Origin: Megaustenia siamemsis
Lineage: Eukaryota; Mollusca; Gastropoda; Stylommatophora; Ariophantidae
Direction: 5' to 3'
NCBI GenBank assembly: GCA_032433765.1
Contig: JAVIAB010000092.1
Coordinates: 34,324,034 to 34,388,033, forward strand
DNA length: 64,000 bases
Shown here: positions 45,610-57,420 of the stretch, one piece after another
How positions within the stretch are numbered: the first letter of the stretch is position 1
How the letters are laid out: every line of letters starts with the position of its first letter
The notes under the pieces: model-generated
Database searches by the model: none
Seen by the model: the letters and a program-made list of their open reading frames with translations, nothing else
Told to the model about the DNA's origin: nothing
Made by a program: the position numbers and the translations under genes

Positions 45610-47705
45610 AAATTAATATTATCATTATGTTGACGTAGATGATCATTTCCTTATACAATCTTCTATCCACCACATCGTATCAATTCTGTTGTTGATTGTT
45701 TTCCATGCCATGACACCAGGCTATCTAGTATGTTGTCCCTTTGTCGTCCGCAATTTCACTTTCCCTGTATTTTGCCAGTTGTAACCACGTATTAATGGGG
45801 CAGTTGAATGCAGTGACTTCAGAACAATAAGCCTAATGAGCCAGGTAACACAAATTTTACTAAAAGTTATACAGGGAAGGATTCAGAATAAAATCAATAC
45901 TGAAATAGATGAGCAACAATTTGGATTCAGGAAAAACACTGGGACAAAAGAAGTCATATTCAGCATGAGAACATTGATTGAAAAGTACAGATAAGTAAAC
46001 AAACCAATATATGCCTGCTTTATAGACTACACCAAAGCTTTCGATAGAATACACCTTAAACAACTTATAGACTGCCTAAAAGATATAAATCTAGACGACG
46101 CAGACATACGACTAATATGTAATTTGTACTGGGAGCAAACAGCAATACTAAGATATAACAAGGATAACTCTACACCCATGGACAAAAAAAGAGGAGTAAG
46201 ACAAGGATGCATCCTATCACCAAGCTTATTCAATCTATACACTGAGAAAATCTTTAAAAACATCTCAGAGATACCAGGGGTAAACATTAATGGAAAAATA
46301 ATCCATAACCTGAGATATGCTGATGATACAGATCTGCTAGCAGAAAATCCTAAAGACCTACAACAATTGCTCAATGTGATAAACATAACAAGCAAAAAAT
46401 ATGGACTAGAAATGAATATCAAAAAGACTAAAACTATGATCATTAACAAAGAAAATTCTCAAGAACTACAATTAAATATCACAGATGAGGGAATACATCT
46501 TGAGACAGTCCAGAGTTACAACTATCTGGGACATACTATAACTAATGATGGAAAATGCAAAACTGAAATTAAAAAAAAAAGAATAGGTAGGGCAAAAAGT
46601 AATTTAAATGGCATGAAAAATATACTAACAATAAAACAAACATCAACAGGGCTGAAACTAAGAATGGCACAATGTTACATCTTCTCAATATTCCTGTATG
46701 GTGCAGAAACATGGACATTAGACAAGAAAACAGAACAGAAAATTGAAGCCTTTAAAATGTGGATTTATAGATGAATAGGTAGAATTGGATGGAAACAAAA
46801 GATAACAAACGATAAAGTTTTATAACAACTGAAATTAAAAAGAGAACTACTAAATACAATTAATGACAAGACAAATGAAATTTTTGGGGCATGTTAAAAG
46901 CCACAACAGCCTACTAAAAGTAATATTGGAAGGAAAAATACAAGGTAAAAGTGGCAGAGGCAGACCAAGACTAACATGGACGAGTAACATCGAAAGATGG
47001 CCAAGTCAATCTATGACAGCCTGCACCAACAAAGCAAGAAACAGAGCAGAATGGCGTTCCATGGTAGCCAACCTTCGTTGCGGAGAAGGCACACGATGAT
47101 GATGATTAACCACGTATTAAAACTTTCCTCTTCTCATGATGTGACAGAAAAATGTTAATTGTTGCTTTCTGATGATTCTTAGGAGCTCCCTTTTTTGTGT
47201 TGGCCTCTTTGAGAGTTTCCTCGTTAGTATTTTTAGCTATCCGGGGAACTTTAACAATTCTTCTGAGAAATCCCATCTCTGTTGACTCTAATCGTCATTT
47301 CATTGTTTGTATACCGTCCATGATTCGCTTTCATAGGTCACAATTGGCTCTATATAGCACCGATGAATTTTTCCTTCTCACTTCTATTGACATAGATTTG
47401 TTGCATAAGACGTATTTAATTTTCTGAAATGCTAAATTGGGCCTCAGTAATTCTGCTTTTTATTTCTGTGGTGCATCTTCCATCTGATGATATTATTGCG
47501 CATAAGTATTTGACGCGTTGCACTTCTTTCAGATTTGTCTTGTTTAGTTTTATGCTGCATGATGGGGATGATTGTTTCTTCAATATGACCATTACTTCAG
47601 TTTTCTTTCTATTCAGACTGAGACTTTTCTTGTTGCTTTCTTGTAATATTATGTCTATCATTTCTTGTAGTTTATTATATGTCTTTGCTATTAAGACTGA
47701 TTAAA
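45610..47705 (-). mobile_element. LINE-B-type fragment split by LINE-C
   Basis: The outer parts (45610-45781 and 47121-47705) read on the - strand as one LINE-B-type C-terminus. It includes SLNRKKTEVMVILKKQSS and NLKEVQRVKYLCAIISSDGR near 47620-47490. Removing 45796-47106 plus one copy of the duplication restores collinearity with 19970-20170. Confidence 0.8.
45796..47106 (+). mobile_element. LINE-C, 5'-truncated, cleanest RT copy
   Basis: The 1,311-bp insertion is flanked by the 14-bp duplication TAACCACGTATTAA (45782-45795 and 47107-47120). The + strand has DEQQFGFRKNTGTKEVI, CFIDYTKAFDRIHLKQLID (motif A), RQGCILSPSLFNLYTEKIF (motif B), [20 protein letters not shown] (motif C) and [18 protein letters not shown]. 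It continues with [20 protein letters not shown] and [20 protein letters not shown], then [16 protein letters not shown]. It ends with a GATGATGAT tail. Stops near 45992 and 46772 and a frameshift near 46860 inactivate it. The endonuclease part is absent. Confidence 0.92.
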
Positions 47706-47807
47706 TTAATATGTTATTAATTAATATGTCAGAATAACATTGTATTTATCTAATTTCTCCATGCTTTCATACATATGTTAAAAGTTTTATTGATTCTTAC
47801 ATTGCAG

Positions 47808-47852
47808 ATAAGGAGGAATATACAGGTTTAAACAGCTCTCTATCCAAACTTA
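47808..47852 (+). CDS. Module 2, exon c
   Basis: The 45-bp exon has acceptor TTCTTACATTGCAG, donor GTAAGT, and is phase 1-1. It encodes KEEYTGLNSSLSKL after a split Asp codon. It has one sequon (NSS). Its length and phases equal those of 23270-23314. Confidence 0.72.
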
Positions 47853-48473
47853 GTAAGTGGTTTTTTTTTAAATTTCAATTTGTAATATTACTGTAATCTT
47901 AACACTCAAAATTGCGTTTATTTTACACACAGAGACTATGCCGTATAAATTTTAAACTATTACTAGTCGTTGTCATCTTTTATTTCTCAATAGTATTACG
48001 TGATTAAACTTGCGTTGTTTAAAAGCTTAAAAAAATATGTATTTAATATTTAGTCTTTTTTTATGATTGCATTCACCTTATGTTCAATATATTAACACTT
48101 AAATTACCAAAAACACATAATTAAATATTGCATTATAATGTCAGTGTGCTACACGTAGAAAAATATAAACAAGTATTTTGTTTTCATGTGTACGTGTTCC
48201 AGTTCTCTAATAAATAAATAAGAGCGTCACCTAAATCAATATATCTCCTGGAGCAGTAAATGTGAAATAAATAAAGGTGATTTTTGTAATACCTGTAATG
48301 TCATGCAGCCAGGTTTTAGATGTTGACAATTAAGTGTGATATTTGAAATGTGTAAACTTTAAAGAAAAAAAGGAACATTAAAGAAAACAAAGCAACTAAT
48401 GGATTAAACTTTACAAATACCAGTATTCTCCACAATTATAATTTATTACTATGCATTCAATTTATTGACACAG
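47853..48473. other. Intron between module 2 exons c and d
   Basis: AT-rich, about 620 bp, with no assigned repeat. It is the shortest module intron apart from those at 23315-23870. Confidence 0.6.
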
Positions 48474-48604
48474 GAAATACAACCATATATATAACCAAGA
48501 AATTTCAGAACGGTTCAAGGGAAGTATTAGTAACCTTCACACCAAATGGGACTAAAACTGATAATAACATATTTCCAAAGGATAGCACATACTATCGCGC
48601 GGAA
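48474..48604 (+). CDS. Module 2, exon d
   Basis: The 131-bp exon has acceptor TTATTGACACAG, donor GTAAGT, and phases 1 to 0. It encodes NTTIYITKKFQNGSREVLVT then FTPNGTKTDNNIFPKDSTYY. It has three sequons (NTT, NGS, NGT). The extra cysteine of module 1 exon d is absent. The alternating hydrophobic runs (IYITKKF, EVLVTF) suit a beta-sandwich, which is an inference only. Confidence 0.78.
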
Positions 48605-49933
48605 GTAAGTATTCATTTTTTTCAAAATGTTAAATGTATAATCGTTGCTTATCATAAGAATTTACTGTAATGCTCATGGAGCCATTTAGTACGATCTTGA
48701 AATTCACTATTATGTTTGCAGTACCTTATATACAAAGCATACAAGCAATTGCTTTATTTGATTACATCCACCTTGCATGCATTTCACTAGGGATTTGCAC
48801 AATGACATGGTAACAAATCTGAGCTATGGAATTGGCATATTCGTATTTAAGAAAATGTTAAAGATCAAATTAGCTGCTGCTGTAGTCCTGCCACGTGCTT
48901 TCTCTTAGAATTATTCTATAGTTTCTTCGCTATAACAATCTTATGGAATATGAACAAGTAAACCATATATTAATTGAGCAGTCACCACAAGAAGCACATC
49001 TTGAAGTAGATCGATAGTAACAAATTAAAAGACAAAAATATCAAAGGACAATTTAATCTAGAATTCAGCAAATGAAGTGAATATAGGCGAACTATGAAAT
49101 ATTCACAACACACTGCAATGTTGATATCAGCTGAATTAAGTGATCGATTTAAGGAAACTGAAAAAAAAGCATGGATCTCAGACATCATTTGGAGACATCT
49201 AAAATAGACGTGAAGCCACGCTAGCCTTGTTAAATGAGTTAGGTAAAATCCTAGGCAAAGCAGCATATAAAGACCTTGATAATAAGTTAAAAACTCAGCA
49301 AGATGTGATAAAAGCACACATATAGATAACCTGGCATTTGAAGCAGAAATAGCATCCAGAACTGGAAACAGGTATTATATTATATATACATAAATAACTA
49401 ACAGGCTCCTTCACACCAAACGACGGACATGTTCTGCGTAAAGATGACACCTTATTATAGTTCGGTCCGAAATTTGTGCCAATAGAGTTTATTAACTATC
49501 TCGGAAACTGTTTTATGAATTTCAGTAATTATTTTTCATTAAATCTTATTTTTTCATCGACCTTAAGTCCGATTTTTTCCCCTACTGTCATGCATTTAGA
49601 AAATATTTTTATTTCTTTGAGGTATATAAAAATATGATTTTCTTGGTTGTCATAATGTTTAGAAGTATACAATACATACATTTGTTGTAATCAGATCATC
49701 GTTTAAAAGAAGCAACTTGTTTCACGTGTTCTCCGCACAATCTTAGCACCATCTCGCACGTACTGAACCGTAAATTGTAAGTCGCGCCATTGAGAAATTT
49801 ATTTTGTCATTTCCGATTTCTTGTTAAATAGGTTCAGAGGCGTATTTTGACAAGCTATTTATTATTAATGTATATTCTCTTATATGTGATAATGTGTATG
49901 CTATAGTGAAGTGACTACTTGCTTTTTAAAATC
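48605..49933. other. Intron sequence, nothing recognised
   Basis: AT-rich. The minus-strand ORF near 49000-49300 has no recognisable product. The 5' flank of the transposon begins somewhere in the last 500 bp, but no terminal repeat could be fixed. Confidence 0.45.
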
Positions 49934-51190
49934 ATGAAGTGTTTAAAGTGTAAATTCATCACTATGCAAAAGATAAATGTTTTATTGTACAGACACTTTT
50001 GCAAGGGATCTAAAAGAGGTCGGTTATATTACGATATTAAAATAAAACAGAAAAAAACAACAAGAACAGCTCTAAATATAGATAGAAAGTCTTTAAATGG
50101 ATGGTTAGGACAGAACTTTGAATCTGCAGAGGCGACGGTCAAGCAAGGGAGAAAAATGAAAGTTGATGTTTTTGACAAAGATGTTATTAGACGTGAGATT
50201 TTGAACATTTTTGAATCGAATCAGCTTGTTACACTGCGCAAACTTAAAGTTCGACTGCAATTAGAATATTATACTGAACTATCAAAAACGACTCTGTGGA
50301 AGATCGTAAGAGGCGTTGGTTTAACTTTTCCGAAATCTACTAGTGGTAGAACTATTGTTTTTTTTTAAAACCACACTTGATTACTGTCCGAAGCAAATAA
50401 TTGAGGCAGATCAGTGAGCGACGAATGGAAGGCTAAGATATAGTGAATTTGGATGAAACATGGATCAATGCTCTTCATACATATGAAAAAGAATGGCAAT
50501 CAGTTGACAGAGAAAATAAAAGAAGCATTCCAAGCAGCAAAGGACAACGCAATATATTAGTACATGCTGGTAGTATAAAGAATGGACTTCTTAATGACGC
50601 ACAACTTATTTTTTCAATCAAAGTCTACAGATGGTATGAACTACCATACTGAAAAGAATGGACGAATTTTCATAGACTGGATAGAGAACACTCTACTCCC
50701 CATTCTGGATTGACCTTCATGCCTTGTAATGAACAATGCATCCTATCATAATGCGGTAGCACTGGAGAACAAAGATCTTAATTCGTCAAGCACAAAAGAT
50801 CAAATCAGCACATGGCTTAGAAAAGATTTTTTTCCTTTCACACCATCCAGTAAAAACTAGAGTTATTGCAACTTGTTAGACAGACTAAGAAGACAACGTT
50901 ATATCAAATTGATAAAAAAATTGCAAATTAGGGCCACACATCTCTTTGCCTCCCACCTTATCATTCGGACCCCAACCAAATAGAACTTGCGTGGGCTAAA
51001 GTCAAAGGCCAAGTTGCTGCGCAGAACAGGACGTTTAAAATGGGTTCTGTTAAAGAATTGACGCGAATGCCTTCTCAATGATAGACATTGAGTACTTGAG
51101 AAAATGTGACGACCATGTGCTCAGAGAAGAGGAACAATACTGACGACGAGATGGATTGCAGTTTGCCCAACCGATAACAATTGTTAACCT
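49934..51190 (+). pseudogene. Decayed DDE transposase (IS630/Tc1-like superfamily)
   Basis: The + strand encodes an N-terminal DNA-binding part (ILNIFESNQLVTLRKLKVRL then LSKTTLWKIVRGVGLTFPKS) up to about 50367. The catalytic part has MNLDETWINALHTYEKEWQS (first Asp, 50443), SKGQRNILVHAGS, a second motif VMNNASYHNAVALENKDLNS (about 50727), and PNQIELAWAKVKGQVAAQN (third acidic residue, about 50975). The second motif has Asn where VMDNASYH is usual, so a catalytic residue is lost. Several frameshifts and stops are present. It is unlike the mariner at 285-1613 in all motifs. No inverted repeats were found. Confidence 0.78.
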
Positions 51191-51239
51191 CTTAGAGACT
51201 TTTCTGATTCTGAATGAGGTATGTCGGACATGAACACAA

Positions 51240-51352
51240 TTTTTTGTTGATGGCACACTTACTATTTGATGACTATGTGAGTTTGCAGTTCTGGTCGTTC
51301 CATATATTTTTGTTGATGACACGACTTATAATTGGCGACTATGTGTGTTTGA
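51240..51352. repeat. Two imperfect ~45-bp direct repeats
   Basis: TTTTTGTTGATGGCACAC with a following ATGACTATGTG at 51240-51285 recurs with changes at 51308-51352. They lie just 3' of the transposase remnant. Confidence 0.5.
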
Positions 51353-51399
51353 TACCTTGGTCAAAGTTTACATATCTCTATGACAAGGATAAAAATCAA

Positions 51400-52220
51400 A
51401 TGAAAAATTGTGCCCTCTTCAAAGTGGTAAGGATACGCCTTTGACATGCATTGTTAGAAAACCAAAGTAATTTAAAGTCACATCACAAGTCAGATGTTTC
51501 TTTATTTGTTTTCAATATAATTGTTCTTATGCAATCTGTAATTTCTCCTTTAGTACGTTCTAATAGCACATATAAATGTTTATTAGTATCTTAGATTATT
51601 TTAAATGAAGAAAACAATCAGCCAGCTAACATCTTCAATTGTATTATTTACAAAAGTATACTCTTGCTGACCAAAGAATAAAAATTAAAATGCCACTGAC
51701 ATGACTCACGTCGGACAGGCCTTGTTAAGACCATTATACAGGGCACAGTAATATGGTAAAGAAAACAAGACAGAGCGAGAAAGCGGCTGGATGACAAAAT
51801 CAAATAAAAAGATAAGATTAGCATCGACAAGCGTTCCCCATTGACTACCATTGTTACTGGAATAATACTGATGAAGATAATTTTGTCGTTGAATCTATAA
51901 AAGTACTACTTTTACATTTATGTTTAAATAATCAATTCGTGCTGTTAATTTAGAATAGGGATGTTTGAATTATCTACAAAAGATGGATGTGAAAAGTGAA
52001 AATTGTAGTTAAATTTGTTCTTATGAAAGTTGATGGACTGATTTTCTAAAACATCTATTTTTGTAAAAGGTGTTATTGTCGTGTAACTTTTAAATTGTAA
52101 TTGCAATATTATTAAAATGTTGCAATTTTGTTGTAGATACTTAAATCGCTGCTTCACTATTTTGTATCCCCTTTGTGATATTTTATTTTCTACTTCCATA
52201 CCATAAATTTTCTTTTACAG
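51400..52220. other. Intron sequence, nothing recognised
   Basis: AT-rich, with no assigned element. It ends in the TTTTCTTTTACAG acceptor. Confidence 0.5.
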
Positions 52221-52317
52221 AAATTCCCAACAGGAAGTGATATTAGAACAGATACGGTATCTACTATGCGCTTACTAGTAAATAACAACGCAACAGCTTC
52301 TTATAAGTCATGCTCAG
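52221..52317 (+). CDS. Module 2, exon e
   Basis: The 97-bp exon has acceptor TTCTTTTACAG, donor GTAGAA (a weaker donor), and phases 0 to 1. It encodes KFPTGSDIRTDTVSTMRLLV then NNNATASYKSCS. It has one sequon (NAT). The final cysteine matches that of 23871-23958. It joins in frame to the linker at 54586, so the order module-linker is repeated. Confidence 0.75.
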
Positions 52318-52961
52318 GTAGAAATATGCCGTATTGTTCAATTTTTGTGGTTAATAAATAACGGTGGCTTGTTAAATGTGGCTGGTTATTCTATATTGTG
52401 GTCTTAAATATAAAAAAATAACTACATACACAGGTTCCACACTAAAAATAATAGCATTTACGTAACGATAGAAGTCCATATTATGCGAAAGTATCTAACA
52501 TGGTGTCTATTACTAGGGATTATAATGTAAGATAATGTATGTGATGTAGAGTAGAAATGTTAAACATATAAAGAAGATATCTTAGTCATGTTCACACAAT
52601 TATTTATAAAGCTGAAAAAAATGTATGTAGTAAGAACCTTAACATATCGCTCTTGAAATGGTAAATGAATCAAGCAGAAAGTTTGAGTCTTCCCACTAAA
52701 AGACCTCAGATGTGAAGTTTTGACATTAATTACCTTAGCTATTAACGCATTGTAAAAGATATAAATGAAAATAACAGAAATGATTGCTTTTATGTCTATT
52801 ATAAAGTGACATTTGATGTACGTCTACAAGAAAATGTTTGTTTTATTTGACATTAGTAAATAAAACTAAAATTCTCATTTGTCTAGTAAAAAATATTCTA
52901 TTAACAGAGCCAACAAGAAGGTGGCAGACAAAAAATTACGGAATTAATTTACATTTCGAAA
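52318..52961. other. Intron sequence, nothing recognised
   Basis: AT-rich, with no assigned element. Confidence 0.5.
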
Positions 52962-53065
52962 AAAAAGAAAGAAAGAAGAAAGAAAGAAAAAAAGAAGAAA
53001 GAAAGAAGGAAAGAAAGAAAAAAAGAAAGGAAGAAAAAAAAGAAAGAAAGAAAGAAAGAAAGAAT

Positions 53066-53102
<37 letters not shown>

Positions 53103-53281
53103 AAAAAATGAAAGAAAAAAGGAAAGAAAGAAAGAAAAAAAGAAAGAAAGAAAGAATGAGAGAAAGAAAGAAAGAAAGAAAGAAAAAAGAAAAAAGAAAA
53201 AAAGAAAAATGAAAGAAAGAAAAAAGAAAGAAAGAAAGAAAGAAAAAAAAGAAAAAGAAAAAAGAAAGAAAGAAAAAAAAA
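52962..53281. repeat. (GAAA)n/(AAAG)n microsatellite
   Basis: About 320 bp of purine-only GAAA repeats with A-run variants. The Lys/Glu-rich + frame and Phe/Leu/Ser-rich - frames across it are by-products of the repeat. Confidence 0.97.
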
Positions 53282-53375
53282 CATGACAGAAATCTTACGG
53301 ACTGCAAGATAATAAGCTATGCTATATTTTTTAAATTAGAAAAAACAGATATTGAAGGAGCATAAATATTTATTC

Positions 53376-54415
53376 ATTGAGTGCCATCACCGCATCGAAG
53401 GTTGGCTACTATGGACGCCACTCCGATCTGTCTCTTGCTTAGATGGTGCAGGTTGTCATATGCTGTCTTAACCATCTTTTGATGTTACTCGTCCTCGCTA
53501 GTTTTGGTCTGCCTCTGCCTCCATTATCCTGTATTTTCCCTTCTAATATTACATTTACTAGGCTTTTGTGTCTTTTAACATGCCCCAAAAAGTGTAATTT
53601 TCTTGTTCTAATTGTGTTTAGCAGTTCTTTTCTAATTTTTGGTTGTTTAAAAACGTCATCATTTATTCTCTTTTCTTTCTATCCAATTTTGCCAATTCTT
53701 AAATAAATCCTGGGAGTCGCGGTGGTTAGTGAACTGAACTACAAGAGCTAGGGTTCTATCCAAACAGACGGCTTCCGGGTTCACCCAGCCTTAAATGGAT
53801 ACAGGATTTTTTTTCTGGGAAAGTAAAGCGGCGCGGGCGTAGTACCGACCACATTACCCCAAAAATTATGTGCTGAAGGTCTGTAAAATATATGGTCACT
53901 AACACCATATTCCTTATACGCCACTTGGCGCGACGGGGGTGCTTTACTATTTTACTTTCATAAATCCACATTTCAAAAGCTTTAATTTTCTGTTCTGTTT
54001 TCTTGTCTAATGTCCATATATCTGCACCACACAGGATTATTGAGACATTTTTAACATTCTTAGTTTTAGCCCTTTAGTTATTTGTTTTGATGTTAGTATA
54101 CTTTTCATGGCATTAAAATTTCTTTTTGCCATTCCTATTCTTTTGTTTATTTTAGTTTTACATTTTCGATCACTGGTTATAGTATGTCCAAGATAGTTAT
54201 AGCTCTGAACTGTATCCAGGTCTATTCCTTCAACTTTATATTCACTTGTAGGTTTTGAGTATTATCCTTGCTAATGATCATAGTTTTAGTCTTTTTGGTA
54301 CTCATATCTAATCCATATTTTTTGCTTATCATGTTTATTTCATTAAATAATTGTTGTAGAATGTTAGGATTTTCTGCTAGTATTACAGTATCACCAGCAC
54401 AGCTTATGTAGGTTA
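53376..54415 (-). mobile_element. LINE-C fragment carrying a SINE
   Basis: The - strand follows the LINE-C RT C-terminus. It has a decayed YADD-like region near 54395, KKYGLD-like near 54320, and [19 protein letters not shown] near 54180. On the other side of the SINE it has a MRFWGHVKRHKS-like region near 53590. The ATTGAGTGCCATCACCGCAT end matches 39650. Stops are frequent. Confidence 0.78.
53711..53959 (+). mobile_element. SINE-3, full-length, with target duplication
   Basis: The 249-bp tRNA-headed SINE has an A-box region GTGGTTAGTGAACTG (53722-53736) and a B box GGGTTCTATCC (53751-53761). It ends in T-rich sequence. It is flanked by ATAAATCC at 53703-53710 and 53960-53967. It interrupts LINE-C. 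Confidence 0.85.
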
Positions 54416-54585
54416 TTGATTATTCTCTAGCATAAGTATATCTCTATATTATTTCTTTTCTAAAAACCTAATTCTAATGATTGTATACCTTCTAGAACAT
54501 GTTTTTTTCATTTTTTTTTTTTTGCCTTTCGTAAAAATAGTTAGGTAAAACTCCTTTCTGTCTAATAAAAACATTTTGTTCACAG

Positions 54586-55830
54586 AACCAACAGCAACCC
54601 CAAGCACAATAACGCCAGGTTCAACAACCTCAAGCACATCAACAACCCCAAGCCCATCAACTACCCCAAGTTCAACAACATCAAGCACATCAACAACCTC
54701 AGGTTCAACAACCCCAAGCCCATCAACTACCCCAAGTTCAACAACCTCAAGCACATCAACAACACCAGGTTCAACAACCTCAAGCTCATCAACAACAACA
54801 AGTTCAACAACCTCAAGCTCCTCAACAACAGCAGGTGCAACAACATCAAGCACGTCAACAACACCAGGTTCAACAACACTAATCACGTCAACAACACCAG
54901 AATCAACAACATCAAGCACATCAACAACACCAGGATCAACAACTCCAGGATCAACAACTTCAGGCACATCAACAACCCCAGGTTCAACAACATCAAGCGT
55001 ATCAACAACACCAGGTTCGACAACCCGAAGCACATCAACAAGTTCAACAACCTCAAGCTCCTCAACAACAACGCTATCAACAACCCCAAGCACATCAACA
55101 ACACCAGGATCAACAACCTCAAGCACATCAACAATCTCAGGTTCAACAACCTCTAGCACATCAACAACACCAGGATCAACAACAAGCACATCAACAACAC
55201 AAGGTTCAACAACCTCAAGCTCATCAACAACACCAGGATCAATAACCTCAAGCACAGCAACAACACCAGGTTCAACAACCTCAAGCACATCAACAACACC
55301 AGCTTTAACAACCTCAAGCACAGCAACAACACGCGGTTTAATAACCTCAAGCACAGCAACAACACTAGGTTCAACAACCCCAAGCACATCAACAATCTCA
55401 GGTTCAACAACCTTTAGCACATCAACAACACCAGGTTTAACAACCTCAATCACATCAACAACACCAGGTTTAACAACCTCAAGCACAGCAACAACACCAA
55501 GATCAACAACATCACGGAGCTCAACTGAGACACCAAGCACATATGAAACCCCAAGCACACCAGAAACCCCAAGCTTTCCAGAGGCTCCAAGCTCAACTGA
55601 AGTCCCAAGCACACCAGAAACACCAAGTACACCTGAATCTCCAAGCACACCTATAACTCCAAGCTCACCTCAAGTGCCCAGTACGCCAAAAACACCCAGC
55701 ACTCCACGTACTCCTAGCACAAAAACAACCCCCAGCACAACAACCCTAAGCGTAACAACCGCCCCTGGCACAACATCAACAACCCTAGGAACATCATCAA
55801 CCGTCAGCACATCAACAACCCCAGGCTCAG
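54586..55830 (+). CDS. Linker exon L3, mucin-like, intact
   Basis: The 1,245-bp exon has acceptor TTTTGTTCACAG, donor GTAATA, and is phase 1-1 in frame. It starts [18 protein letters not shown] and continues with about 29 units of [15 protein letters not shown] 11-residue repeats. It then has a Pro-rich tail ([33 protein letters not shown]) and ends STSTTPGSG. There is no cysteine. Such sequence is typical of O-glycosylated mucin spacers in secreted or surface proteins. It is the only long linker in the window that is complete and in frame. Confidence 0.82.
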
Positions 55831-56052
55831 GTAATATTGGTAGCATGCTTATAGTTGTTTACTCATTCAGCCCTTTGTGACTGTCACTAATGTAGTATCA
55901 CATAGATAAAGAATAGGTACACAAATGTGAAGTGAGGTTGTGGATAAATTTAGGGATCATTTTTCCAAGTACTTTGTACCTACTTCAGTGTTGTTTTTTT
56001 TAAATTTCTTTTCTCATGCTATGTATCGAAAAAGAGAATGAGATGTTAACTT

Positions 56053-56310
56053 GGGGGGCTGATTGGTCTCGAGGCAAGTCGCTGGTCTCGGGACAAAGAG
56101 TTTAAAAGTTGAAATCCCGATTTCACCAGTTTGGATTGTTGTTTGTGATTTCTCTCTGCGGCAACTACCCCTGGTCTCAGCAGCGAGGTCAGACTTTAAA
56201 CGTTAATTACTCAACGACGGAAAAAGTATGAATACCTCAGAAGACTGCGTTAATTTGCCTAAACGGCGAGGGAAGCCTACACACACGACTGGCAGGGAAA
56301 ATATGGTTTA
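56053..56310 (+). mobile_element. SINE-1 copy in linker intron 3
   Basis: It is the same insertion as 31435-31690, with GGGGGGCTGATTGGTCTCGA at the head. Confidence 0.65.
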
Positions 56311-56339
56311 ACACGCAAAATTCAGTTCCTTGTATCTTG

Positions 56340-57420
56340 GGACCTCACAAAAGGTTAAAACTGACGAATGCAAAAAAGACGACAAATTAATGCCTACCTC
56401 ATTTGCTTTTTCGCAATCGAGGTGAGATAATAATTTGTGGTCTTTTCCTCTTCTGTGGACCTCTGCTAAGTCTAGTTGTTCATAGAGTATATCACTTGGT
56501 ATGCAGCCACTATTTTAAGTGACCAAACCACTAATCTACGTTGATGAGCAGTGTGTAGATATTCGGGAGTCCTGTGAGAGTCATGGCAATCACTTTTGTC
56601 ACGTTGTCCATCCAACTGATAGCTAGAATACAGCGCAGACATTACGCATGGAATGCCTTTTGCCTTCTCTCCTGCTTTGCATAAGCTATCCATGATTCGC
56701 TGCCACACAGAAGGATACTAATGATGCAGGCATTGTAAACTACGGCCTTTGTCAGTTTGCTGTTTTGCCAAAAATAGCCTAGAAAGTCGGTCGAAGGTGG
56801 TTGCAGCTTTAGCAATGCTAGTGTCAATTTTTGTGTTTAAAGATAGTTTGTCGTTGATGATGGACCCGCGGTCGTTTATGTCGTGTAAATTGTCAAATAG
56901 GCCAGCTTGCATGTTGCGCACATACCTGCAACCCAATCGTAGGTTACAATTTGTTATTGTTGATTTCTCTTGCATGGCGGGCGTGGAATGCAACAGTCTG
57001 CTATTCGAATTTTCCCTTATCCTCATACACCAAATCGGGAAAGCAGACCTTGGCGAGACTGTAGTTGCTAGGGACTGCCCATCTTTAGAGGGCGGTAGCA
57101 ATCCAGGAAGTCGATATACTTTTCCCAACGTCGAAAGCAGCCCCTGGCGTCATGCCCTGCACTCAATTTGCATATTGACATATAGCGGTTGGCTACTGCT
57201 TCCCGTGTTGTGTTAACATCAAATGATGAAGCTGGAGTGTCCTCTCCAGGGCGTGACCTTGAGCAGCTAAAGAAAGAATTAAATTGTTACCCTTGCAACA
57301 TGTTTCTTGTCTCCACGCAGCCGACAGATCTAACAGTGGAAGAACAGTCTGGTGCCAAATGCGTCCCATGAATTGTCTGTACAACGTTTAAATCAATACT
57401 GAACCGCCATAGGGACTCTA
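56340..57420 (-). mobile_element. LINE-F remnant in linker intron 3
   Basis: The - strand has STITNCNLRLGCRYVRNMQA, DKLSLNTKIDTSIAKAATTF and ISILLCGSESWIAYAKQERR. It is orthologous to 31720-32810 and near-identical to 60712-61790. Confidence 0.75.

Noticed and set aside
52838..53307. Lys/Glu-rich and Phe/Leu/Ser-rich ORFs
   Set aside because: They are translations of a (GAAA)n microsatellite.
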